A DNA stretch of 7,075 nucleotides, from NCBI GenBank assembly GCA_900771165.1, contig CAAGMX010000457.1, forward strand, positions 1-7,075. Direction: 5' to 3'. Within the stretch, counting starts at the first letter, position 1, and every line of letters begins with the position of its first letter. The notes under the pieces are model-generated. The model ran no database searches, was not told the DNA's origin, and saw nothing but the letters and a program-made list of their open reading frames with translations. Shown in pieces: positions 1-7,056 of the stretch. This stretch comes from Victivallales bacterium (lineage in GTDB: Bacteria; Verrucomicrobiota; Lentisphaeria; Oligosphaerales; Oligosphaeraceae). The translations under genes were made by a program, and so were the position numbers.

Positions 1-65
1 AGGATGGCGATGATGGCGATGACCACCAGGAGTTCAATCAACGTGAAACATTTGGCACTCTTCAT
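1..65 (-). CDS. Prepilin-type N-terminal cleavage/methylation protein (partial, 3' end missing)
   Basis: Only the first 21 codons are present; the gene runs off the left edge. They read MKSAKC followed by FTLIELLVVIAIIAI, the class III signal of type IV prepilins and type II secretion pseudopilins: a short basic leader, cleavage before the F, a glutamate five residues into the mature chain, then a hydrophobic helix. A prepilin peptidase would cut and methylate it, leaving a membrane-anchored or secreted protein. In Lentisphaerae and Planctomycetes this N-terminus usually heads large paralogous families of unknown role (for example the DUF1559 type), often beside carbohydrate genes; that is family knowledge. 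The ATG at 65 is supported by a GGAG at 71-74, five bases upstream. It lies 41 bases behind the cupin gene on the same strand, so it is probably co-transcribed. The body of the protein is outside the window, so the exact family cannot be named. Confidence 0.85.
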   Translation of the reverse strand, partial: MKSAKCFTLIELLVVIAIIAI

Positions 66-70
66 ACTCT

Positions 71-74
71 CTCC
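71..74 (-). promoter_or_regulatory. Ribosome binding site of the prepilin-like gene
   Basis: Reading the minus strand, GGAG ends five bases before the ATG at 65. This fixes that start over the out-of-frame ATG that overlaps the site at 74-76. No promoter is visible in the 41-base gap to the cupin gene, which fits read-through from upstream. Confidence 0.6.
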
Positions 75-106
75 ATGGTTGGGGTTACAGATTCAGGCAC
101 AGATTC

Positions 107-1312
107 CTATCCGCGAAATTGCCGAATCCAGTCCGGGTTTTCGGGCCCGAAATGCTTCAGCATGACGATGGGGTCACAGGAGGACAGGTTGACGATGGTC
201 ACGCCGGCCTGGGCCGCCTGTTCCGAGACGAAATATTCGTCGCAGGTCAGTTGTCCGTATCGGATGAGGGCGGGGGTTTCCAGGGGCATTCCGTTCAAGG
301 TGCCGTGTCCCTGCATCATGATGAGGCCATAGGCCGCCCCGTCCTTGACCACGGCCGTCTGCCCCGGCAGGATGGTGAGTTCCTTGGCGGAGACCGCCGG
401 GGATTTGTAGCAGACCCAGCGATCCACCGCCCCCTCCGTCTTCTGAAGATTCTCCACGGGACGCATGAAGCGATGCTTTCCGAACTCCGGATCCACGTTC
501 AGCTCCCAGTCCATGTTGGAGATGAGATAGTCGAAATCCCCGATTTTCTCCGGGGGGCAGTTTTTCCAGAGGAGGGCCTCGTCGATCAGCTGGTCGTCCA
601 CCAGGCTCTGCCACATGGCGTAGACATCGCTGGCCACCTGGGGTTCATAGGTGCAGAGGCTGCCGGGGGCGTGGAGGACGCCGGGGGGCACATCCCAGCC
701 GGTTCCCGGCTCCAGGCGATAGGCCTTGGAGAGGCTGGTGAGTTTGTTGTCTCCCTGGGTGAACTTCTTCAGGCACTCCTTCACCTGCTCCTTGGTGGTT
801 CCCGGTTCGAAGCCGAAGAAGGTGTAGGGGAAGTGTCCGCCGTGATTGTTCAATTGGGGGGGGAAGTAGTAGCACTCCGGCTTTCCCCGCTCTCCCACCA
901 GCTTGGCGTGCTGGTCCATGTGGTGGATATGATGGGGCAAGGGACCCAGATTGTCGAAGAACTTGGAGTAGACGGGCCAGGCGTGATAGGCATTCCAAAT
1001 GCGTTCTCCCAGCAGCTCCGCCCCCAGCTCCTCCACCGCCTCGGTCAGGGGAATCCGCTCCTCGTCCTCCGTGACCAAATGGCTGATGCCCTCGTTTTTG
1101 CCGGTGAGGGGGCCATTGTCCGCGGGGGTGGTGCACCCCAGCCAACGTTCGTCGATGCCTCCCCGGGCGCTTCCCAAGGCATAGTAGTCATCCGGATGGA
1201 GTTTGATGCGTCGTCCGGGGATGCAGAAGGAGCGGGGCACCCAGTTGGGGGCCAGGCGGAAGATGCCTCCGCCCTGGGTGAAGGTGGCTCTGATTTTCTT
1301 GGCGTTGCTCAT
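107..1312 (-). CDS. Mannose-6-phosphate-isomerase-like cupin protein (putative sugar isomerase)
   Basis: A 401-residue protein, close to the usual length of type I phosphomannose isomerases (about 390). The match is in the metal-site motifs. LPHHIHHMDQH (residues 125-135) is followed by GKPE (143-146), the spacing seen in those enzymes, where two histidines and a glutamate or glutamine hold zinc. PPGVLHAPGS (209-218) carries the later histidine (H214) of the cupin barrel. A second, less conserved cupin-like half fills roughly residues 290-390. There is no signal peptide, so it is probably cytoplasmic. Its ATG overlaps the stop of the GHL6 hydrolase gene as ATGA and is served by AGGAGG seven bases upstream, so the two are translationally coupled. 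The neighbour suggests it isomerises a sugar, free or phosphorylated, released by that enzyme; the substrate is not determined by sequence. It could also be a non-catalytic sugar-binding cupin. Confidence 0.8.
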   Translation of the reverse strand: MSNAKKIRATFTQGGGIFRLAPNWVPRSFCIPGRRIKLHPDDYYALGSARGGIDERWLGCTTPADNGPLTGKNEGISHLVTEDEERIPLTEAVEELGAELLGERIWNAYHAWPVYSKFFDNLGPLPHHIHHMDQHAKLVGERGKPECYYFPPQLNNHGGHFPYTFFGFEPGTTKEQVKECLKKFTQGDNKLTSLSKAYRLEPGTGWDVPPGVLHAPGSLCTYEPQVASDVYAMWQSLVDDQLIDEALLWKNCPPEKIGDFDYLISNMDWELNVDPEFGKHRFMRPVENLQKTEGAVDRWVCYKSPAVSAKELTILPGQTAVVKDGAAYGLIMMQGHGTLNGMPLETPALIRYGQLTCDEYFVSEQAAQAGVTIVNLSSCDPIVMLKHFGPENPDWIRQFRG

Positions 1313-3348
1313 GGTTGTTCCTCCTCGGGTTGGATATGGAAAAATTCACCGTAAGGCAAAGTGTCCAGGGAGAGCTGGAGAATTCCCGCCTCCCATTGCA
1401 CCGGGAGGCTTGCCCCATCGGAGATGCGGGTCACCTTCCCGGGCTTTTGGGGGAAGCGGAGGGACACTTTCACCGGTCCCAGGGGAATCACCGGGAACTC
1501 ATCCTGTTGATTCACGAGACAAAGCAGGCTCTCCTTTCCCCGTTCCAGCCGCGTGATTTCCACGGATTCCGGCAGATTCCGGGAATCCACCAGATACTCC
1601 GGCAGGAACTCCCCATAGACTCTCTTGAGAAATTCCTGCTGGGTGGGGAAGCGTTTCATGGCGATGGGGGCCGCCATCCAGAGAACCCGTCCCTTGCCAT
1701 AGAGATGGAGGGTCACTGCCGGGAAGGGGCTAGGCTGGCTGGCGGGAGGATTGGAGTGAATGGAGGCGTAGTGGACGGGGTCGAAGGCGGGAAAGTCCGG
1801 AAAGGTCAAGAAGCTGCGGATCTCCGTCTCCGGCCGGGCGGTCACCAAGGGCGCCCTGCCCTCCGCCAACACCAGCTCCTTCCCCGTGTAGGTAATCTGG
1901 TCGGAGTCCTCCCCGGTGTAATCCACCCCGAAGAGGTCGGCCAGGGAAAAGTTGCCGGAGGTGTTGCCCTGGGTGTCGTAGAGGGAGGCGGCGCCCGTGG
2001 CAATCAGGGTGCCCCCCTGGGCCACAAAGGCGCGGATTCTCTCCCCCTCCTCCGGAGAGAGATAGGCCGCATGAGGCAGAATGATGCACGCCAAGCCGGA
2101 AAAATCCTGACTCCGGTCGGTCAGCACTTTCCAAGGCGCGTGCAGACGGTTCAGCACCTCGGCGCTGCCCAGACACTCCTCCAAGACCGCGTTCCGACGG
2201 GACTCCATGTTGTTGGCCCGCCCCCCGTCGTACCCCCAAAACGCCTTGCCGTTGATCCGCTGATCCACGCAGCTGGCCATGGAAAAGTAGATGCCGACGG
2301 AGGCGGCGATACGACCCTGGAGCCCCTCCACGGCACGCCGGAAGGGAGCCAGTCTTTCGTTGATTCGCCCCAGCCGGGAATAGAAGGATTCCACCAGGGA
2401 GCCGTCCGGATTGATGGCGTCGATAAAGCAGTAGGCGCCGCCGTTGGCCAGGGTGGTCAGGGCGCTCAAAAAGAGCTCCTCCTCCGACTTGCCCGTGGTG
2501 TGGTCGTGCAAATCCACGCACCGGGAAGTCATGAACTCGAAGGGAGGCACCCGGGTATAGGCGTCGAAGACCTTGGTGGCGAAACGCTGCTGGAGCTTGC
2601 TCCCGTAAAAGTCCCCGCTGGCGTAGTCGGAGGCCTCGGCGATGCCGGAGGACTGGCCCAGATACCATCCGTGAAGCACCGGGGAAAACTGATGCACCAC
2701 CGAGAGTCCCGGCTTCAGGGATTTGGCGTATTCCGTCAGGCGACGCCCAAACTCCGCCATGGAACGCTCCCGGAAGCGCTGAAAGCGAACCCAATGGGGA
2801 TCGCTCCAATCCATGGTCTCCGGAAACGGCTCCCCAAAGGCTTTCTGGCAGGCGGGACAGCAGCACACCGAGGGCCAGAAGGTCATGTCCAGAAAAAGCC
2901 CCTCCACAGGATATTGGAGAATCTCCCGGATCTGCGCCTTGTAGAAGGCCTCCGCCTCCGGATGGTTGGGACAGGTGAAGTGATAGCGTCCGTCGTGATC
3001 CACCCCCGCATTGTCCACAATCCGGGCCTGGGGAAAACGACGGGCGCAGTCGTTGTGGTAGGTGACGGTGTAGTAGGCCAGGGGAGTGATCCCCGCTTGA
3101 CGCAACAGGGCCACTACCTCCCCGAAGGCGTCCCGCCCCTGCAAGCCGCCATGGAAATGTCCCACCTTTGTGGGATAGTAGCAGTTTCCATTGTGGTCGC
3201 AGGCGTAGACCATGGAGGACTCCACCCCCGAAAGACGCACCATGCGCACATACTCCTCCGGGGAAAACCGGCTCATGTACTCCGGTTTCTCGTCGGTGAT
3301 GTGGTTGTCAATCAACAACCGGGAATAGCACTGTTGCAATGTAGACAT
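1309..3348 (-). CDS. GHL6-type glycoside-hydrolase-like protein with GATase-like (beta-galactosidase trimerisation) domain
   Basis: A 679-residue protein without a signal peptide. Residues about 10-330 look like a TIM barrel of the hypothetical glycosyl hydrolase 6 type: RLLIDNHIT at the start, AGITPLAYYTVTYHND (85-100), then GLFLDMTFWP (150-159), where D154 at a strand end is a candidate catalytic acid. Directly after it is a cysteine cluster CCCPAC (162-167). EFMTSR (271-276) may supply another active-site acid, E271. Residues about 395-580 resemble the glutamine-amidotransferase-like trimerisation domain of GH42-type enzymes (CIILPHAAYLSPEEGERIR, then FVAQGGTLIATG). A beta-rich tail follows (about 590-679). 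GHL6-like barrels include alpha-L-fucosidases of GH151, so fucosidase is a possible activity, but a related family of unknown specificity is equally likely. It is the first gene of the leftward operon and is divergent from the AraC gene. No Shine-Dalgarno is visible before the ATG; the start is chosen because RLLIDNHIT is expected near the N-terminus. Confidence 0.8.
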   Translation of the reverse strand: MSTLQQCYSRLLIDNHITDEKPEYMSRFSPEEYVRMVRLSGVESSMVYACDHNGNCYYPTKVGHFHGGLQGRDAFGEVVALLRQAGITPLAYYTVTYHNDCARRFPQARIVDNAGVDHDGRYHFTCPNHPEAEAFYKAQIREILQYPVEGLFLDMTFWPSVCCCPACQKAFGEPFPETMDWSDPHWVRFQRFRERSMAEFGRRLTEYAKSLKPGLSVVHQFSPVLHGWYLGQSSGIAEASDYASGDFYGSKLQQRFATKVFDAYTRVPPFEFMTSRCVDLHDHTTGKSEEELFLSALTTLANGGAYCFIDAINPDGSLVESFYSRLGRINERLAPFRRAVEGLQGRIAASVGIYFSMASCVDQRINGKAFWGYDGGRANNMESRRNAVLEECLGSAEVLNRLHAPWKVLTDRSQDFSGLACIILPHAAYLSPEEGERIRAFVAQGGTLIATGAASLYDTQGNTSGNFSLADLFGVDYTGEDSDQITYTGKELVLAEGRAPLVTARPETEIRSFLTFPDFPAFDPVHYASIHSNPPASQPSPFPAVTLHLYGKGRVLWMAAPIAMKRFPTQQEFLKRVYGEFLPEYLVDSRNLPESVEITRLERGKESLLCLVNQQDEFPVIPLGPVKVSLRFPQKPGKVTRISDGASLPVQWEAGILQLSLDTLPYGEFFHIQPEEEQP
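1320..1325 (-). promoter_or_regulatory. Strong Shine-Dalgarno of the cupin gene inside the upstream gene
   Basis: A perfect AGGAGG on the minus strand lies seven bases before the ATG at 1312. It sits inside the last codons of the GHL6 gene (the glutamate run before the final Gln-Pro), whose TGA overlaps the ATG. This favours re-initiation and roughly matched production of the two proteins. Confidence 0.8.
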
Positions 3349-3450
3349 GAAAAATCGACGCTTTTTGTATGGGGTTCCGCTGTTGCTTATATTATGGATG
3401 AAAAACCCGTTGAACCCAATAACACAATTACGACATTTATAGCACAGTCA
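3349..3450. promoter_or_regulatory. Divergent intergenic regulatory region with candidate promoters both ways
   Basis: This 102-base gap is clearly AT-richer than the genes around it; 3394-3450 is about 37 percent G+C. Rightward, TTGTAT (3365-3370), a 17-base spacer and TATATT (3388-3393) form a fair sigma-70-like promoter for the AraC gene. Leftward, TTGGGT (3419-3414), 17 bases and CATAAT (3396-3391) form one for the GHL6 operon. The two -10 elements overlap, so the promoters could exclude one another. GGGTTC (3372-3377) and GAACCC (3412-3417) are inverted copies, and a further AACCC lies at 3404-3408; these could be regulator half-sites. All calls are by eye and may be chance in AT-rich DNA. 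Confidence 0.45.
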
Positions 3451-4410
3451 ATGCCTCTTGACGAAAAAAGCCATTTCTGCCCCTCCTTTGGCCCGGTGTT
3501 TCACGGGAAATGGAGCCCCGGGTATGTGGAGTCCAATCGGCGCATCTATGATTTCGAGCTGGTCTACTTCGCCGCCGGAACCACCAGGGTCATCACCCCC
3601 GGCGCCGCCTTCTCCTGCCGGGCGGGCAGCGCCATCCTCATCCCCCCAGACCTGGTGCATTGCTCCGTGGCTGTGGACGAGGTGGAGCGCTGGTGCATCC
3701 ACTTCGACTGGTTTTCCGACTGCCGGGGCCCCCGGGGCCTTTCCGATGTCTTCGTCTATACGGACAGCCAGACCCCCTTCCGGCCGGAGCTGTGCGCCTC
3801 CGCCCCAGAGGGCCTCTCCTTCCCCATGACCGCCGGGGCGGATCCTTCCCTTCTCCCTCTCATTCGAGGCTACTTTCAGCACACCCAGACCCATGCCCAC
3901 CCTCTGACCCGCCAGGGACAGCTCCTCCTGATTCTGGGGGCCATCCTGGAACAGACCGAGAGCATCCCCGCTCCCCGCCCCATCAACCAGCTGGCTCTGG
4001 TGGCCAAGAATCGAATCGACGAGAAATGCCGGGATTTCTCCCTGACGGTCTCCCAGATCGCCCGGGAAATGCATGTCACCGGCAACCACCTCTCCCGCCT
4101 GTTCAAGCTCCAATTCGGATGCTCCATCACGGATTATATCGCCCAGAAGCGCATGGGACGCATCCGGGAAATTCTCTCTGACCCCACGCTCTCCATCGGA
4201 GAGGTGGCCGGCCGATGCGGCTTCGCCGACGCCAACTATTTCTGCCGCTTCTTCCGAAGGCAAACCGGGATCTCTCCCGGCGCCTACCGAAAGCAGTCCA
4301 GCGAAGTCTTCTCTCCCCCCTGTCCCGGCCTATGGGCTAAAAATCCGGACGGCCTTTCAGGCGACGGCAAAGGGTTCGCCAGGCCATCTTGGGAAGACGA
4401 TACTCCGTAA
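3451..4410 (+). CDS. AraC-family transcriptional regulator with N-terminal cupin sensor domain
   Basis: A cytoplasmic DNA-binding regulator of 319 residues from this start. Numbered from the longer in-frame start at 3394 (338 residues), the sensor cupin spans about 45-110 (YDFELVYFAAGTTRVITPG, then AILIPPDLVHCSV). The paired helix-turn-helix domain spans about 205-300: LTVSQIAREMHVTGNHLSRLF (about 217-237) and IGEVAGRCGFADANYFCRFF (268-287), ending in GISPGAYRK, the classic AraC signature. The frame stays open far upstream, so the start is uncertain. 3451 is preferred because 3394-3450 is AT-rich and seems to hold promoter elements; neither start has a clear ribosome binding site. Divergent placement suggests it controls the GHL6-cupin-prepilin operon, probably in response to a sugar, and perhaps the GH2 operon too. 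About 37 residues after the signature are low-complexity and overlap the GH2 gene antisense, so the C-terminal tail may be frameshifted or dispensable. Confidence 0.88.
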   Translation: MPLDEKSHFCPSFGPVFHGKWSPGYVESNRRIYDFELVYFAAGTTRVITPGAAFSCRAGSAILIPPDLVHCSVAVDEVERWCIHFDWFSDCRGPRGLSDVFVYTDSQTPFRPELCASAPEGLSFPMTAGADPSLLPLIRGYFQHTQTHAHPLTRQGQLLLILGAILEQTESIPAPRPINQLALVAKNRIDEKCRDFSLTVSQIAREMHVTGNHLSRLFKLQFGCSITDYIAQKRMGRIREILSDPTLSIGEVAGRCGFADANYFCRFFRRQTGISPGAYRKQSSEVFSPPCPGLWAKNPDGLSGDGKGFARPSWEDDTP

Positions 4411-6001
4411 GCAGTCCCTTGTTGTTCATGCCCCTGGGCTTCAGGAGGATCATCGGCGCCCCCAGGTAGGTGTTCACGTTGGCGAAAAGCCACCAGGCAA
4501 CCCCGCAGCACCGGGTGCTCTCCTCCCAAAACGTGAGGACCTCTTGGAGAATCCTCTCCTGATACTCCTCCGACCAGCGGAAGCCGGAATGGTCCCCCGC
4601 CATGGCCGAGGCGCCGATCTCGCTGATGATCCACGGCTTGTCCCCATATTCCGGGGCCTGGAGAAAAGCGGCCTGCTCTGCCAGGCGCACTTTCACCCGG
4701 GGAACGCCATCCACCACCATGGGATCGTCGTACCATCCGGGATAGGAATTGAAGGCAATCACATCGCAAAGGTCCAGGGCGATGTCCTTTTCGTGGCGAT
4801 TGGAGGCGAAGGTGACAGGGCGGCTGGAATCCGCCTGGTGCAGGAGGGAGAAGAGCTGGTCCAGAATTTCCCGCCCTTCCTGGCTGGTGCTGTCGCATTC
4901 ATTGAGGACCCCCCAGAGGATGACCGACGGATGGTTGTAGTGCCGCTCCACCATCCTTCTCGTCTGCTCCCGCTGTCTGGCGCGGAAGGCGGGATCGCCG
5001 CACTGTTCCGCCGTGTTTCCCCAGCCGCAGGACTCCTCCCAGACGAGCAAGCCCATGTGGTCGCAGCAATCCAGCAGGAAATCGGATTGCATATAGTGGG
5101 CTCCCCGCAGGAAATGGCATCCGGCTTCCTGGATGAGCTGCAGGTCGCTCACCACCAGGCTCTCGGGCATGGCATAGCCAAACTCGGGATGGCTGTCGTG
5201 CCGGCACATCCCCATGAATTTCAAGGGCTTGCCATTGAGGGAGAGTTCCCCGTGACGCCAGGAGAGGGTCCGCATGCCGAAGGTGGTCTCCGCCCGATCC
5301 TGGGGAATCTCCGCCGTCAGGGTGTGCAGGACGGGGGATTCGGGGCTCCAGGGGGCCAATCCGGGGACTTCTCCCTCCCAGAGGCATTGGGTTCCCCTGG
5401 CCTCCACCTCCGCCAGGAGAGTCCCGTCCAGCGTGAGCCGGAGGGCGGCCTGCACCGGTTTCCGGAACTCCGTCTCAATCCGGAATCGGCCTGTGTCCAC
5501 CTCCAAGGGCGTGACCTTCACATTGGCGAAGCCGTTGCCATCCCTTGCCGCCAGGCGCCGCAGAGTCACAGGCCGGTAGATTCCTCCGAACCCGTAGAAG
5601 TCGTAGAACTCGTGGAACAGGGAGCCCGGGGTTTCGTCCAGGAGATTGGAGACCGCCACCGTAAGGGTCATTTCCCGCTCCTTCTCCCCTGCGTCGAAGG
5701 TGAACTCATAGGGGGTGAAGGGCGCCTCCAGGGCCCCTAGAAACCTATCGTCCACCCACACCCTGCCCCGCAAGCCCACTCCCTCAAAGCGGAGCTGGAG
5801 CCAGCCCTGGCCCGTAAAGGAGCGACGGTAGATTCCCGTGCCCCGCTTTCCGAAGAGAGAGCCGGTGTCAAAACAGCCGGGAACCGCCCCCCAGCCGTGG
5901 CAGCTCGTCCCCAAAACCTGGCTTTCCTCCGGCTCCGACTCCGGACAGAAGGCAAAACTCCACACCCCGTCCAGGGATTCCGTTCCCGCAAATTTCAGCA
6001 T
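4337..6001 (-). CDS. Glycoside hydrolase family 2, beta-glucuronidase-like
   Basis: A 554-residue enzyme without a signal peptide (E. coli UidA has 603). It shows the GH2 order: sugar-binding jelly roll (about 1-150, starting LDGVWSF, with FYGFGGIYRPV at 135-145), an immunoglobulin-like domain (about 155-245), then a TIM barrel. MGMCRHD (263-269) precedes the acid/base E368 in WGVLNECD, and the nucleophile is E461 in IISEIGA. FNSYPGWY (417-424) and WSEEYQ (476-481) match UidA. N526-N527-K528 in MNNKGLLT aligns with the N-x-K motif that binds the carboxylate of glucuronic acid, favouring beta-glucuronidase over galactosidase. The segment corresponding to the UidA active-site loop is short, as in no-loop microbiome enzymes. 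The ATG at 6001 has AAGGAG eight bases upstream. It follows the propeller gene by 30 bases, so they probably form an operon. Its 3' end overlaps the AraC gene by 74 bases. Confidence 0.9.
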   Translation of the reverse strand: MLKFAGTESLDGVWSFAFCPESEPEESQVLGTSCHGWGAVPGCFDTGSLFGKRGTGIYRRSFTGQGWLQLRFEGVGLRGRVWVDDRFLGALEAPFTPYEFTFDAGEKEREMTLTVAVSNLLDETPGSLFHEFYDFYGFGGIYRPVTLRRLAARDGNGFANVKVTPLEVDTGRFRIETEFRKPVQAALRLTLDGTLLAEVEARGTQCLWEGEVPGLAPWSPESPVLHTLTAEIPQDRAETTFGMRTLSWRHGELSLNGKPLKFMGMCRHDSHPEFGYAMPESLVVSDLQLIQEAGCHFLRGAHYMQSDFLLDCCDHMGLLVWEESCGWGNTAEQCGDPAFRARQREQTRRMVERHYNHPSVILWGVLNECDSTSQEGREILDQLFSLLHQADSSRPVTFASNRHEKDIALDLCDVIAFNSYPGWYDDPMVVDGVPRVKVRLAEQAAFLQAPEYGDKPWIISEIGASAMAGDHSGFRWSEEYQERILQEVLTFWEESTRCCGVAWWLFANVNTYLGAPMILLKPRGMNNKGLLTEYRLPKMAWRTLCRRLKGRPDF

Positions 6002-6009
6002 CGTCCCAG

Positions 6010-6015
6010 CTCCTT
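6010..6015 (-). promoter_or_regulatory. Ribosome binding site of the GH2 gene
   Basis: AAGGAG on the minus strand ends eight bases before the ATG at 6001, in the 30-base gap behind the propeller gene's stop (6034-6032). It fixes the GH2 start; no promoter is evident in the gap, which fits one transcript. Confidence 0.75.
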
Positions 6016-6031
6016 GCGTCGTCTCCCTATC

Positions 6032-7056
6032 CTACGCTTCCTCACAGCGCTTCATGGCTTCGGAAAGTTCCAATTGATAGATGGCCCGCTTTCCCGAGAC
6101 CAGGGAGTCGATGGTCACCACATTCCCCTGGGGATTCCAGCGGGGGTGCAAATCGCAGCGCTTGTCCTCAATTTGCCCGGCGGGAGCATTGTGGAGAAAC
6201 TTCCCCAGGGTGATCCACTTTCCCGTATCCCCGTGAACCAGAGCCAGGGTCTGCACGCCCTCTTCGTCCGGATAGCTGTCCGCCAGGATGAAGCGTCCGT
6301 CGGGGGAGTAGACCAGATGGGCCCGCATGCCATGGCAGTCGGAGACCTTTCGGGCCCGGAAGGGCGTTTCCCGGTCGTCGTAGACCATGATGCGCACGCC
6401 CCCGGGGATGCGCTCCCAGTTGGCGTCCACCATGATCTCATAGGGGGTGCGTCCCCAGATCTGATGGGAGATCATGTCGGTCCAATAGGCCTCCGGCAGG
6501 GAGCATTTCACATCATGGCCGTCCAATGCGCTGGTATACATGAAGGTCTGCCACATTCTCTTCCAGTTCTGCGGAGTGTAGAGGGAGCGGAAGAGCCAGA
6601 GAATCCGGGTGGAGTCGCAGTTGAAGATGATGTGGTTCAGCCAGATGTATTTGTTCTCCAGCACACAGGGATAGGGGTGCATTTCCAGCATCTTCTGGTA
6701 GGAGACGGCCAGGCGCTCCTCCCCCGTCAGCAGGTTGATGAGCCACACCCCATCCCCTTCCAGATCCTGGGGATACCAATCCGGATCCAGGGGAGCGCAG
6801 GCATAGCTGTAGCCCCGGCGGGGAATGCGGGAGAAATTCAGGGAGGCCGCCCACCGCCCATCGGGAGAGATGGCGTAGATGGGACGCTCGTAGCGCCCCA
6901 CCACCCCCTTCCCCAACTGGTAAATGCGGGCCACCATCTTCCCGTCCCCCTCGTCGTAGTCGTTGTAGACGAAGCAGTCGGGCCGATGCTTCAGGAAAAG
7001 CTCCATGCTCCCCTGCTGATAGCACCACGCCTTCGTCTCCACCAACGGCTCCCAGC
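6032..7056 (-). CDS. Oligogalacturonate-lyase-like beta-propeller protein (partial, N-terminus missing)
   Basis: The frame is open to the last genomic base, so about 341 codons of the C-terminal part are visible. A TTG at 7045 could serve as a start, but the reading continues upstream as W-E-P before LVETKAWCYQQG. That phrase, followed by FVYNDYDEGDG, resembles the opening of the first visible blade in oligogalacturonate-lyase-like proteins, so the real start lies outside. Counting from the TTG, blade motifs include YAISPDGRWAASLNFSR (57-73), AHLVYSPDGRFILADSYP (242-259) and CDLHPRWNPQGNVVTIDS (297-314). In PL22 lyases, histidines near such motifs bind the metal; H243 and H300 are candidates here, but the full ligand set cannot be confirmed. 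Such lyases cleave unsaturated or uronate-ended oligogalacturonides, while many homologues in this group have no assigned activity. It is followed by a beta-glucuronidase-like gene, which fits a uronate-related role. It may instead be a non-enzymatic TolB-like propeller. Confidence 0.75.

Noticed and set aside
1..25. GATGGCGAT tandem repeat at the left edge
   Set aside because: It is explained by the alternating Ile-Ala codons of the prepilin hydrophobic helix, not by a separate repeat element.
119..1354. A 411-codon open frame on the plus strand opposite the cupin gene
   Set aside because: It is fully antisense to a protein with clear metal-site motifs, has no recognisable domain, and is expected from GC-rich codon bias.
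1315..3393. The long upstream extension of the AraC frame (over 690 codons before 3394)
   Set aside because: It lies antisense to the GHL6 gene and then crosses the intergenic region; no domain is recognisable and AraC regulators are about 300 residues.
3394..3450. Longer N-terminus for the AraC regulator from ATG 3394
   Set aside because: Possible, but this stretch is AT-rich, has no ribosome binding site before it, and overlaps both candidate promoters; 3451 is preferred with modest confidence.
3448..4263. A 271-codon minus-strand frame opposite the AraC gene
   Set aside because: Glycine-rich and featureless, it is antisense to a gene with a clear AraC helix-turn-helix domain.
4290..4420. 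A bidirectional terminator between the convergent AraC and GH2 genes
   Set aside because: No convincing hairpin followed by a T run is visible on either strand; the coding ends overlap.
4073..5740. A 555-codon plus-strand open frame opposite the GH2 gene
   Set aside because: It overlaps the AraC gene in another frame and is antisense to a GH2 enzyme with intact catalytic residues; it reads as composition-driven.
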